NCBI RefSeq assembly: GCF_030812855.1
Contig: NZ_JAUSTK010000044.1
Span: forward strand, 1 to 33,462
DNA from: Paenibacillus wynnii
GTDB taxonomy: Bacteria; Bacillota; Bacilli; Paenibacillales; Paenibacillaceae
Length of the DNA: 33,462 nt
Direction of reading: 5' to 3'
Part shown: piece by piece, positions 7,461 to 14,826 of the stretch
Position numbering within the stretch: the stretch's first letter is position 1
Layout: each line of letters begins with the position of its first letter
Made by a program: the position numbers and the translations under genes
The notes under the pieces: generated by a model
Databases searched by the model: none
What the model was told of the DNA's origin: nothing
What the model saw: only the letters and a program-made list of their open reading frames with translations

Positions 7461-9200
7461 TTATATATTTTCAGTAAAAGGCGGAAAACTGTCGGTCATA
7501 CTTGCTTTGATGTCGCACTCATCCTCAATACGCCGCACATAGCGGCTTACCATGGAAGGTGATACTCCATAACGCTGCGCCACTTCGCGGTAGGTTACCG
7601 GTCGATTATGCAGCTTTGCAGTTAAATACTCCAAGGCAGCACACCAACCATCGGTATGGCGGAAAAAAGGAACATCCGGATATAGATTGCCCACAAATTG
7701 CTTCCATAGTAATTCTACAGCTATCTTCTGGGCTGAATCGTATCTTCGATCCATCATACCGACGGTCTGATCAATGATTCGCTGCCAATCCTCTTTCCAT
7801 TCGGGTTGCATTTTATGGCGTTGAGGAGAAATTAACTCCTCTCCCAATAGAGGTTCTGTCTCCGTATTCTTACCCGTAAGTCTCTGCAGGCTAAACAGGG
7901 CTGCTTCTTGAAGTTTATCTTCCTGGACAGGTTGCTCTTCAATAATTGCTCTTAAGACCTCGGACATCTCTTCGTCCTCAATCCATCGCAATGCCTGTGT
8001 AACCTGCAGCTTCGTATTGGAATCTCCGTAGCGGAGTGCCCAGAAGAAGGAGGAACGAATCAGAGGATTGATCCGAACTTCTTCAGCGAAGCTGCCTTTG
8101 TTATCTTTCCAAAGCTTCAACTGCTCTTGAAAGGGGAGCTGATAGTTATAGCTCACCGGGGGAATCGGCTGGTTGTCTTTCAGCGCTTGCTCCAGCTGTG
8201 CCAGATAGAACCGAGGCACCACCGATTCCGGGTCCAGCTTGCCAACCTGCCGCCAGCAGCGCTCGGCTTCAGTATATAGACCGCTGTTGCTGGCAGCTGC
8301 CGCACAGTAATGATAGAGACCGGCATCGCCGCCGACCTCTTCATCCTTCAGCAGTCGGCGAAAATGACCGTAAGCAATTCGATGACGGCCCAGAATCCCC
8401 ATTGTAGTCGCCAGCTTAAATACATGCTCTTGGTGGAAGGGAATCGTCGCTTCGAGCATTCGCAGCAGTCTTTCCAGCGATTCGTTATCCCCTTCGTATT
8501 GCAGGAAGATGGCCAAATTGCAAAGCGCATGCAGATCACCCGGAGCAAGGTCCAATACCCGCTCGATTGACTCCTTAGCTTTGGCGAACCGTCCCATATA
8601 GAAATACGCCAGCGCCAGGTTGTTATGCGCCGCCAAGAAATCAGGCGTATTATTCACGATTTCCTTCAGCAGCTTCACGGCTTCCGTGAACTTGCCTTCC
8701 TCAAGAAGCGCACGGGCACGGTCATGCTCCACTACACCTTCACGGCTTCTGATCCGGTGCAGAGGGGCCGGTCGATCGAGCTCATAGTTCAGGAGCTCCA
8801 TCAGCTCCTCCGATTCCATAAGGAAATCGCCGTTAAGATCCTCTTCAAGGTACTTCACCAAAGAACGCTCAGCTTCCTCGAAGTTATCCATATTAGCGTA
8901 ATTATTTGCCATATAGAAGTGACATTCTGTTAAAGACGAATCAATATTCTCAAGCACATGGGTCAAAATTTCGTTCGAAGCCTCATAATTACCCATCTCT
9001 GAGAATATACCCGCCACATTACAATGATTAACCGGATTGTCCGGCTCATACTCTGCAGCTTTGCGAAAATTTTTTAATGCCTTATCATATTGAAAGCGAT
9101 CCAGTGACCGGACGGCTCTTTCAAAGAAAAAATTGGCATTCAGGGTGATGGGAATAACATTGCCGTTGCCCACATCATTCTCTGAAGATCTCTCAATCAT
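7461..9200 (-). CDS. TPR-repeat protein with C-terminal helix-turn-helix (YvcD-like)
   Basis: A 579-residue soluble protein. Residues about 25-330 form several TPR repeats (for example ALKNFRKAAEYEPDNPVNHCN, split over two helices, and AHNNLALAYFYMGRFAKAKES). The C-terminus has a cyclin/TFIIB-like helix (WCAALEYLTAKLHNRP) followed by a helix-turn-helix (VTYREVAQRYGVSPSMVSRY, about 535-554), which suggests nucleic-acid binding. Synteny with trxB and the his operon places it at the B. subtilis yvcD position. I start at ATG 9198-9200, where AAGGAGGTG lies upstream; an upstream extension has no support. That ribosome binding site is buried in a predicted hairpin (see 9207-9259). TPR domains usually bind proteins. 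The partner and target are unknown. Confidence 0.88.
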   Translation of the reverse strand: MIERSSENDVGNGNVIPITLNANFFFERAVRSLDRFQYDKALKNFRKAAEYEPDNPVNHCNVAGIFSEMGNYEASNEILTHVLENIDSSLTECHFYMANNYANMDNFEEAERSLVKYLEEDLNGDFLMESEELMELLNYELDRPAPLHRIRSREGVVEHDRARALLEEGKFTEAVKLLKEIVNNTPDFLAAHNNLALAYFYMGRFAKAKESIERVLDLAPGDLHALCNLAIFLQYEGDNESLERLLRMLEATIPFHQEHVFKLATTMGILGRHRIAYGHFRRLLKDEEVGGDAGLYHYCAAAASNSGLYTEAERCWRQVGKLDPESVVPRFYLAQLEQALKDNQPIPPVSYNYQLPFQEQLKLWKDNKGSFAEEVRINPLIRSSFFWALRYGDSNTKLQVTQALRWIEDEEMSEVLRAIIEEQPVQEDKLQEAALFSLQRLTGKNTETEPLLGEELISPQRHKMQPEWKEDWQRIIDQTVGMMDRRYDSAQKIAVELLWKQFVGNLYPDVPFFRHTDGWCAALEYLTAKLHNRPVTYREVAQRYGVSPSMVSRYVRRIEDECDIKASMTDSFPPFTENI

Positions 9201-9206
9201 GGAAGC

Positions 9207-9259
9207 AAGGCACCTCCTTGTAAGCTTCCTCCTCACGAAAAATAGGAGGTCGGTGCCTT
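9207..9259 (-). promoter_or_regulatory. Two-state leader hairpin masking the TPR gene ribosome binding site
   Basis: In the minus-strand RNA, AAGGCACC-(GACC)-TCCT (complement of 9244-9259) pairs with AGGAGGTGCCTT (complement of 9207-9218), a 12-bp stem with one bulge. This covers the whole Shine-Dalgarno sequence. A second AGGAGG (complement of 9228-9233) can instead pair with the same CCTCCT and free the ribosome binding site. No T run follows, so translation control fits better than termination. Confidence 0.5.
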
Positions 9260-9326
9260 TCGGCTGCCGGTTCTCCAAACTTTTACGCTGCACCGCTTCC
9301 ATTTTTGGCTGCGGCTGTATTCACCC

Positions 9327-9338
9327 AGTATACCACAA
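9327..9338 (-). promoter_or_regulatory. Candidate extended -10 promoter of the TPR gene-trxB operon
   Basis: On the minus strand TGGTATACT (TGn extended -10 with TATACT, complement of 9327-9332) lies about 125 nt before the TPR gene start. No well-spaced -35 is seen. It would give a leader of about 120 nt that includes the hairpins at 9207-9259. Confidence 0.45.
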
Positions 9339-9405
9339 GTGTGGGCAGGATTCTCCAATCCGAGGGTCCCCTATACTAACCAAATTCAGAGAAATGTCCA
9401 TGAAA

Positions 9406-9441
9406 TAAAAAAAAAGACGGGGAATATTAAATTCCCGCGTC
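9406..9441 (-). terminator. Terminator of the his-prs operon, overlapping the prs stop codon
   Basis: On the minus strand GACG-C-GGGAAT pairs with ATTCCC-CGTC (one bulged C), followed by nine or more T residues. The last prs codons and its TAA stop lie in the left arm and loop, so coding sequence and terminator overlap. Confidence 0.88.
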
Positions 9442-10374
9442 TCTGAACAGCTTGTCTATAGAACCGCCTTCAATAATGATACGTGTAGCTTGCGCCAGCA
9501 TCGGTGCAACGGATAATACGGTAAAGCGGCTCGAATGATCCTCCGGCAGCAGGATGGAGTCTGTAATGACCACTTCATCAATTGCCGGATGCTCCAAACG
9601 CTCCAAGGCAGGTCCTGAGAACAGTCCATGTGTTGCGCAGACAATACTGTTCTTGGCTCCTCTTTCCTTTAAGCTCTCTACAACGTTTACGATGGTTGTA
9701 CCGGTATCGATCAGATCCTCAATAATAATTGGGGTTCTTCCTTCAACATCTCCGATAACATGCGTAATCACCGATTCATTATGAGCAGGTCGTGTCTTGA
9801 TCATTATTGCAAACGGCGAATTCAGCCTGTTAGCCAGCTTCTCTGCCATAGAGGCACGACCTGCATCCGGGGAAACGACGACCAGATCGGTGAGACCTTT
9901 TAGCTTCAGGTGACCGCTAATCAAATCCAATGCAGTCATATGATCAACTGGAATATTGAAGAATCCTTGAATAGCAGCAGCATGCAAATCGATTGTAATG
10001 ACCCGGGTAGCCCCGGCTGTGGTTAATACATCGGCAACCATTTTGGCGGAGATAGGCTCCCGCGGTGCAGATTTACGTTCCTGTCTGGCATATCCATAAT
10101 AAGGTACAATAATGTTGACCGTTCTTGCCGATGCTCTTTTTGCCGCATCAATCATGACCAACAGCTCTACGAACATCTCATTGATGGGATGGGAGAGGGA
10201 TTGCACCAAAAATACGTCACAGTTCCGGATGCTCTCTTCGTAATGCACATAAATCTCGCCGCTCATGAACCGGGTTAGCTTAATCTGCCCCAATTCCACA
10301 CCCAGCCGCGTCGCAATATCTGCGGCTAGCTTTGGATTCGACGAACCGGAAAAAATACGCAGTTGATGATGCAC
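9427..10374 (-). CDS. prs: Ribose-phosphate pyrophosphokinase (PRPP synthetase), his-linked copy
   Basis: A 315-residue class I PRPP synthetase: ribose-5-phosphate + ATP gives PRPP + AMP. Visible are PYYGYARQERKSAPREPISAK (ATP/catalytic flexible loop, split here into PYYGYARQERK and SAPREPISAK), DLHAAAIQGFFNIPVDH, VSPDAG, and the PRPP loop EDLIDTGTTI. Some positions differ from canonical Prs: VSPDAGRASMAEKLANRL instead of the usual VSPDxGGVxRARxxA pattern, and Glu-Asp instead of Asp-Asp in the PRPP loop. It is thus likely a second copy apart from the housekeeping prs next to glmU (inference). A GTG start has AGGAGG 8 nt upstream. It is the last gene of the his operon, where PRPP is the first substrate for HisG. 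Confidence 0.92.
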   Translation of the reverse strand: MHHQLRIFSGSSNPKLAADIATRLGVELGQIKLTRFMSGEIYVHYEESIRNCDVFLVQSLSHPINEMFVELLVMIDAAKRASARTVNIIVPYYGYARQERKSAPREPISAKMVADVLTTAGATRVITIDLHAAAIQGFFNIPVDHMTALDLISGHLKLKGLTDLVVVSPDAGRASMAEKLANRLNSPFAIMIKTRPAHNESVITHVIGDVEGRTPIIIEDLIDTGTTIVNVVESLKERGAKNSIVCATHGLFSGPALERLEHPAIDEVVITDSILLPEDHSSRFTVLSVAPMLAQATRIIIEGGSIDKLFRDAGI

Positions 10375-10399
10375 TATAATGCCCTCCTATAGTTTTATT

Positions 10400-11227
10400 T
10401 TATAGCTCAAACGAAACAGAGGTACGGCGTCGGTCTTCAAAGACTGACAACTCTCGGAACCCCGTCTCCCACAGCTGCCTGCGGGCTTCCGGCAGTCCCT
10501 CACCCAGCTTAGCTGGGTCATGTGCATCTGATCCAAGGGTAAGCGGTATGCCTAGCTCCAAGGCCTGCTTCAACACATGTGTTGCAGGGAACATCTCCTT
10601 GCAGGGTTTCGTCAATCCCGAAGCATTCAGCTCCATAGCGATTCCGCTGCTTGCTATCGCTTTCAAAGCGCCAAGCTCAAGCTCTCTAACCTCAGCCTGA
10701 GCTTCTTCAGTGACCGGAACATATCCAAAGCGTTTGATAACGTCTATATGTCCTATAATATCATATAATCCGGACGTTGCAGATTTACTTACAGCATCAT
10801 AGTAACGTCGATATACCTCCAGCACATCCTTACCTTCCCAGCCCTGAACCTGCCGGTAATCCGTAATATCCCATTCTCCCAAAAAATGAACCGATCCTAT
10901 GAGATAATCCCATGGATAGGGGGCTAACAGGTCACGGATCACCTCTTCATAGGCTTCAATATAATCGGCCTCAAGCCCCACCCGTAGGTCAATTACCCCC
11001 CGATATCGCTCTTTCAGCGCGAAACATTCCTCCACATACCGGGGAAGCTCCGCAAGCGGCATAGCCATCTCCGGATAATACTGGGCCGGGTCCACATGAA
11101 TTAAGGGAAGATGGTCGGACAGCCCCAGCTGCTCCAAACCCAGCTCAATGCCGCGCTGCACATACTCTTCCAGCTTGCCTATGGCATGGCCGCAGCGCTC
11201 ATGATGTGTATGATAATCGATATGCAT
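10400..11227 (-). CDS. hisJ: Histidinol-phosphatase, PHP family
   Basis: A 275-residue PHP-domain metallophosphatase that turns histidinol phosphate into histidinol, the penultimate compound of histidine synthesis. Metal-ligand motifs are in place: MHIDYHTHHERCGHA at the N-terminus, LSDH (about residue 40), GLEADY, GSVHFLGEWDIT, IGHIDVIKRFGY and GSDAHDP near the end. It lies 24 nt after hisIE and 25 nt before prs. HisB here is a dehydratase only, so this enzyme supplies the missing phosphatase step. B. subtilis HisJ is encoded away from the his operon; here it lies inside it. Confidence 0.93.
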   Translation of the reverse strand: MHIDYHTHHERCGHAIGKLEEYVQRGIELGLEQLGLSDHLPLIHVDPAQYYPEMAMPLAELPRYVEECFALKERYRGVIDLRVGLEADYIEAYEEVIRDLLAPYPWDYLIGSVHFLGEWDITDYRQVQGWEGKDVLEVYRRYYDAVSKSATSGLYDIIGHIDVIKRFGYVPVTEEAQAEVRELELGALKAIASSGIAMELNASGLTKPCKEMFPATHVLKQALELGIPLTLGSDAHDPAKLGEGLPEARRQLWETGFRELSVFEDRRRTSVSFEL

Positions 11228-11251
11228 GAAAGAGGCCCCCTCCGTTCTGCT

Positions 11252-11953
11252 CTAGTCGCGGCGCGGCCGCTCGTGGCGGGCGCTAAGCTCTGTCATAATG
11301 TCGTCCAGCGGAAGCTTTCTTTCTTGCAGAAGCACCAGTAAGTGATACAGGAGATCGCTGATTTCCAGGCGCAGCTCAGCATTGTCTTTATTTTTGGCGG
11401 CAATAATCGTCTCGGAGGCTTCTTCGCCGACCTTTTTCAGAATCTTATCGACACCTTTATCAAATAAATAAGTAGTATAAGCACCTTCTGGACGTTCTAT
11501 TTCACGCTCTGCAATAACCCGCTCCAACTCACCCAGTACCGCAAAGCGTTCGCTGTCCGATTTGTTCGGTGATTTTGCCGAAGTCTGTTCACCGCTTAAG
11601 TAAATCTCACGATAGAAGCATGAGGTCTCTCCCGTATGGCATGCAGGCCCTTCGGGCTTAACCTTAACCAGCAGCGTATCGCTGTCACAATCATAATATA
11701 CCGAAGTAATGGCCTGTGTGTTTCCTGAAGTCCCGCCTTTATGCCACAGTTCACTTCTCGACCGGCTCCAAAACCATGTTTGTCCGCTCTCCAGTGATAA
11801 CTGAAGGGATTCAGCATTCATATAAGCGAGCATCAGTACTTCAAGACTACTGTCATCCTGAACAATTACAGGCACCAGGCCTGCTTCGTTCCAACGTATT
11901 CCTCCCAGAATCTCTTCCCGGCTCAGGGCTGTATTCCCTCTCTCTTGACTCAT
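11252..11953 (-). CDS. hisIE: Bifunctional phosphoribosyl-AMP cyclohydrolase / phosphoribosyl-ATP pyrophosphatase
   Basis: A 233-residue fusion for steps 2 and 3 of histidine synthesis. The HisI half (about residues 1-125) has AYMNAESLQLSLESGQTWFWSRSR (split: AYMNAES and WFWSRSRSELWHKG), CDSDTLL, and GPACHTGETSCF, which holds the zinc cysteines. The HisE half (about 135-225) has ERPEGAYTTYLFDKG and KVGEEASETIIAAKN, the metal-binding helix. The start codon ATG overlaps the hisF stop (ATGA), which points to translational coupling. Confidence 0.96.
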   Translation of the reverse strand: MSQERGNTALSREEILGGIRWNEAGLVPVIVQDDSSLEVLMLAYMNAESLQLSLESGQTWFWSRSRSELWHKGGTSGNTQAITSVYYDCDSDTLLVKVKPEGPACHTGETSCFYREIYLSGEQTSAKSPNKSDSERFAVLGELERVIAEREIERPEGAYTTYLFDKGVDKILKKVGEEASETIIAAKNKDNAELRLEISDLLYHLLVLLQERKLPLDDIMTELSARHERPRRD

Positions 11954-12708
11954 CGGATCTCCACCCCTTTTTGCTTCAAATCTGCTTTTAGATCATGTAT
12001 AGCAATTTCTTTATAGTGAAAAATCGTAGCCGCTAATCCGGCATCCGCTTTACCCTTCGTGAATACATCGTAAAAATGATCCTTCTGCCCGGCTCCCCCG
12101 GACGCTATAACCGGTATACCGAGCAGATCACATACAGCCGATGTCAGCTTCAGATCGAAGCCGTCCTTTGTACCGTCAGCATCCATACTGGTCAGCAGAA
12201 TCTCGCCTGCACCTAATTTTTCGGCCTCTTTGACCCAAGTTAAGGCTCGTATGCCGGACGGTTTACGTCCTCCGTGAGTGTACACTTCCCACTCGCCCCA
12301 ACTCTCATTATATTTGGCATCTACCGCTACGACAATACATTGTGAGCCGAAACGGCGCGCGCCTTCCAGAATGAGCTGCGGATTGTTTACAGCCGCTGTA
12401 TTAATTCCGATTTTATCCGCACCCGCACGTAAAATTCTCTTCATATCCTCAGGTGTAGATATTCCTCCGCCAACCGTAAAAGGAATGGCGATCTCACCTG
12501 CAGTCTGCCGTACCACTTCGACCATTGTCGCCCGTCCTTCTACGGAAGCTGATATATCCAGAAACACCAGCTCATCCGCACCTTCACGGTCATATATCGC
12601 TGCCAGCTCCACCGGATCTCCGGCATCGCGCAGATTCACAAAATTGACGCCCTTGACGACCCGTCCATCCTTCACATCCAGACAAGGTATAATGCGTTTT
12701 GCTAGCAT
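11950..12708 (-). CDS. hisF: Imidazole glycerol phosphate synthase, cyclase subunit
   Basis: A 252-residue (beta-alpha)8 barrel. With HisH it turns PRFAR and glutamine-derived ammonia into imidazole glycerol phosphate and AICAR. Catalytic aspartates lie in IPCLDVKDGRVVKGVNF and VVAVDAK. I start at ATG 12706-12708 (MLAKRIIPCLD) with AAAGGAG 7-8 nt upstream. It overlaps hisIE by 4 nt. Upstream, about 730 bp of non-coding repeat DNA separates it from hisA, although the pair is normally adjacent. Whether hisF depends on read-through or on its own promoter cannot be read with confidence; no strong promoter is seen next to it. Confidence 0.97.
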   Translation of the reverse strand: MLAKRIIPCLDVKDGRVVKGVNFVNLRDAGDPVELAAIYDREGADELVFLDISASVEGRATMVEVVRQTAGEIAIPFTVGGGISTPEDMKRILRAGADKIGINTAAVNNPQLILEGARRFGSQCIVVAVDAKYNESWGEWEVYTHGGRKPSGIRALTWVKEAEKLGAGEILLTSMDADGTKDGFDLKLTSAVCDLLGIPVIASGGAGQKDHFYDVFTKGKADAGLAATIFHYKEIAIHDLKADLKQKGVEIR

Positions 12709-12728
12709 AAAATCGCTCCTTTCCATGT

Positions 12729-12743
12729 GTTTTCGACGAAAAC
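12729..12743. repeat. 15-bp palindrome just upstream of hisF
   Basis: GTTTTCG-A-CGAAAAC is a perfect 7-1-7 inverted repeat, 20 bp before the hisF start. In the transcript it would form a small hairpin next to the ribosome binding site. It may be an operator, an mRNA hairpin or the edge of the repeat block. Confidence 0.5.
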
Positions 12744-12749
12744 CTTTTC

Positions 12750-12840
12750 GATCCCCCTAAATCCCCCTTAGCCAAGGGGGAACCCCAAGGGCCCCGGCCC
12801 TCTGGACACCCGGAACATTGGTGCATGCGGGGCAGAGGTG
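12750..12840. repeat. GC-rich hairpin block
   Basis: Two near-identical decamers (ATCCCCCTAA, ATCCCCCTTA) lead into a perfect hairpin CCCCCTT-AGCC-AAGGGGG (763-780 of the 12000s), followed by runs such as GGGCCCCGGCCC. It looks like a dispersed intergenic repeat of the REP type (inference). There is no T run, so it is not a standard terminator. Confidence 0.5.
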
Positions 12841-13051
12841 CTCCTTAGTTACAAACTGCTATGATCGCTAATCCCTACGGGACCGCTTGAACGTTTGGCG
12901 CGACTGCAAGACCAACATTACAAAACTACAGAGACTGAATTCAAAACCATTAGACCCTCGTGTTCCACGTTTTTGGCCCCTTCGGGACGACAAGCTTGCG
13001 CTGTCTGCGGTAGAGATAGAAAGAAATAGAAACCTGTAAAGCTAATCTGAC

Positions 13052-13200
13052 CTAACCAACCTAACCAGACCTAACCAGACCTAACCAGACCTAACCAGAC
13101 CTAACCAGACCTAACCAAACCTAACCAAACCTAACCAAACCTAACCAGACCAAACCAGACCTAACCAGACCTAACCAAACCTAACCAAACCCGGCCAATC
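13052..13200. repeat. Decamer tandem array, CCTAACCAGA / CCTAACCAAA
   Basis: Thirteen units stand in exact 10-bp register from 13061 to 13190 (twelve CCTAACCAGA/AAA and one CCAAACCAGA). A 9-nt unit precedes them at 13052 and a decayed unit follows at 13191. The plus strand is almost only A, C and T. The minus strand, which is the his mRNA sense, reads TCTGGTTAGG repeatedly, with GG pairs every 3 nt. Confidence 0.95.
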
Positions 13201-13220
13201 CCTATAACCCTAATCTTTAT

Positions 13221-13404
13221 TGCACAAAGTACATCTATTTGCCCATTTTAACGAGGAAAACGTACTTTAACTGTATTTCGTACAACTAAATCCATGAAAC
13301 TAGCTCCAAATCAGCTGTTCTCCTGTTTATAACTGCAGAAAGTACAACTATTTGAGCTGGAGGGAGCTATTCGGTGTAAATAATTGTACGAAATACAACT
13401 AAAA
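13221..13404. repeat. Composite repeat element with direct and inverted parts
   Basis: A 21-nt direct repeat, TGCAnAAAGTACAnCTATTTG, occurs at 13221-13241 and 13334-13354 with two mismatches. A 13-bp inverted pair, TGTATTTCGTACA at 13272-13284 and TGTACGAAATACA at 13385-13397, alternates with it; each arm is followed by ACTAAA. A further inverted pair TAGCTCC/GGAGCTA lies at 13301-13307 and 13363-13369. The regular A-B-A-B' order suggests two copies of a dispersed intergenic element. Confidence 0.75.
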
Positions 13405-13442
13405 CCAACTAAAGTTACTCCTCTTAATGTTTATCGCTGATG

Positions 13443-14180
13443 TTACTTCGACCCCAATGCCTGCAATGCTTCGGAAAGATCGATATTTCCCGTATACAAC
13501 GCTTTACCGACAATAGCTCCGCCAATCCCGCTGGCACTATGTACATTAAGGCGCACCAGATCGTCCAAAGTGGTCACTCCGCCGGAAGCTATCACCGTTT
13601 TGCCGCTGGTAGCTGCCATGGAGAGAATGCCCTCCACATTCGGGCCCTGCATCATCCCGTCACGGGAAATGTCTGTGTAGATGAACGTCTCAGCTCCTTT
13701 GGAAGCCAAATACTTTGCAAGATCCTCTGCTCGGGTCTCTGAAGTGTTCAACCAACCGTGGGTAGCCACGTATCCGTTACGGGCATCAATCCCGATGGCA
13801 ACCTTATCACCATACTTGGCTAATACAGCCTCTGTAAATTCATGATCGTTGATAGCGGCGGTTCCGATAATCACACGGCTGACACCGAGTCCGAGCAGCT
13901 TTTCGACATCTGCAAGGCTGCGCAGACCGCCTCCGACTTGAACAGGAACATTAGCATTCGCAGCGATTGCACCGATAATGGCATCATTGACCGGATGACC
14001 GGCCTTTGCGCCGTCCAGATCCACTAGGTGAATAAATTGTCCGCCTTGCTCTTCCCACGATTTTGCCACTTTTATAGGACTGTCGTTATAGACTGTTTCT
14101 TGATTGTAATCCCCTTGCTTCAATCTGACGCATTTCCCATCCCGGATATCAATTGCCGGATATACTATAAAAGAAGACAT
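13443..14180 (-). CDS. hisA: ProFAR isomerase (HisA)
   Basis: A 245-residue (beta-alpha)8 barrel that isomerises ProFAR to PRFAR. Catalytic aspartates are in YPAIDIRDGKCVRLKQGD (N-terminus) and YTDISRDGMMQGPN (about residue 170). VQVGGGLRS and VIASGGV are the phosphate-binding turns. The ATG at 14178-14180 follows GGGGA; a TTG one codon upstream is also in frame. It starts 30 nt after hisH. Downstream lies the long repeat gap before hisF, which is unusual because hisA and hisF are nearly always adjacent. Confidence 0.96.
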   Translation of the reverse strand: MSSFIVYPAIDIRDGKCVRLKQGDYNQETVYNDSPIKVAKSWEEQGGQFIHLVDLDGAKAGHPVNDAIIGAIAANANVPVQVGGGLRSLADVEKLLGLGVSRVIIGTAAINDHEFTEAVLAKYGDKVAIGIDARNGYVATHGWLNTSETRAEDLAKYLASKGAETFIYTDISRDGMMQGPNVEGILSMAATSGKTVIASGGVTTLDDLVRLNVHSASGIGGAIVGKALYTGNIDLSEALQALGSK

Positions 14181-14210
14181 CAACGTTCCCCGCTTTCGTA
14201 TGTTATAACC

Positions 14211-14825
14211 CTAGGCCTTAATCTTCAAAAAATTCCCCAGCAGCTGCATCCCGAGCTCCCCGCTTTTTTCCGGGTGGAATTGCATACCGAACACGTTGCC
14301 CCGTCCAACAATCGCTGTTACTGGGTATCCGTAATCGGTCACGGCAATCAAATCACTCTCTTGTTCAACAAGCGCGTGATACGAATGGACAAAATACACA
14401 TGCCCCTCTTCAAGACCCTCCAGCAGCGGACTATCACCCAACATGAAGTTCAGTCTGTTCCAGCCCATATGAGGAACCTTGAAGCCCTCTCTAGGCTCAA
14501 AACGGACAACCGAACCCGGCACGATCCCCAGCCCTTCATGGGTTCCATATTCTTCACCGCTGCTGAACAGCAGCTGCATACCCAGACAAATTCCGAGCAT
14601 AGGTTGCTTCCCGGCGGCTACTTTTTTAACTACAGCATCCAATCCAGTACTGCGAAGATGCTCCATAGCATCGCCAAACGCGCCGACACCGGGCAGAATG
14701 ACGCTTTCAGCCGCCAGAATCTGCTCCGCATCCCCCGTCACCAGACACTCATAGCCCAGGCGCTCTATCGCTTTGCTGACACTGTGCAGATTGCCCATGC
14801 CATAATCGACGATTGCTATAGCCAT
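14211..14825 (-). CDS. hisH: Imidazole glycerol phosphate synthase, glutaminase subunit
   Basis: A 204-residue class I glutamine amidotransferase that feeds ammonia to HisF. The nucleophile is in MLGICLGMQLLF and the His-Glu pair in GMQFHPEKSG near the C-terminus. AIVDYGMGNLHSVSKA is the standard N-terminus. I start at ATG 14823-14825, one base after the hisB stop; a longer frame to 14855 would run back into hisB and has no support. The tight spacing suggests translational coupling with hisB. Confidence 0.96.
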   Translation of the reverse strand: MAIAIVDYGMGNLHSVSKAIERLGYECLVTGDAEQILAAESVILPGVGAFGDAMEHLRSTGLDAVVKKVAAGKQPMLGICLGMQLLFSSGEEYGTHEGLGIVPGSVVRFEPREGFKVPHMGWNRLNFMLGDSPLLEGLEEGHVYFVHSYHALVEQESDLIAVTDYGYPVTAIVGRGNVFGMQFHPEKSGELGMQLLGNFLKIKA

Positions 14826-14826
14826 G

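Larger units (their letters stand above)
12709..13442. other. Non-coding, repeat-filled gap inside the his operon
   Basis: This 734-bp stretch between hisA and hisF has no credible gene. From left to right it holds a 15-bp palindrome (12729-12743), a GC-rich hairpin block (12750-12840), about 200 bp of mixed sequence without clear coding (12840-13045, including CCCC-TTCG-GGG at 12977-12988), a 10-bp tandem array (13052-13200), and a composite inverted-repeat element (13221-13404). The his genes on both sides are intact. This suggests that dispersed repeats accumulated or were inserted here without breaking the pathway (inference). Confidence 0.85.

Noticed and set aside
12590..12826. 78-codon frame on the minus strand over the hisF start and GC-rich repeat
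   Set aside because: It is formed by the repeat block and the hisF coding frame shift; no family features or start signal.
13052..13200. Repeat array as a CRISPR or a TRAP-binding site
   Set aside because: There are no spacers between units, so it is not CRISPR. UAG triplets recur every 10 nt in the RNA, but TRAP needs spacing of 2-3 nt.
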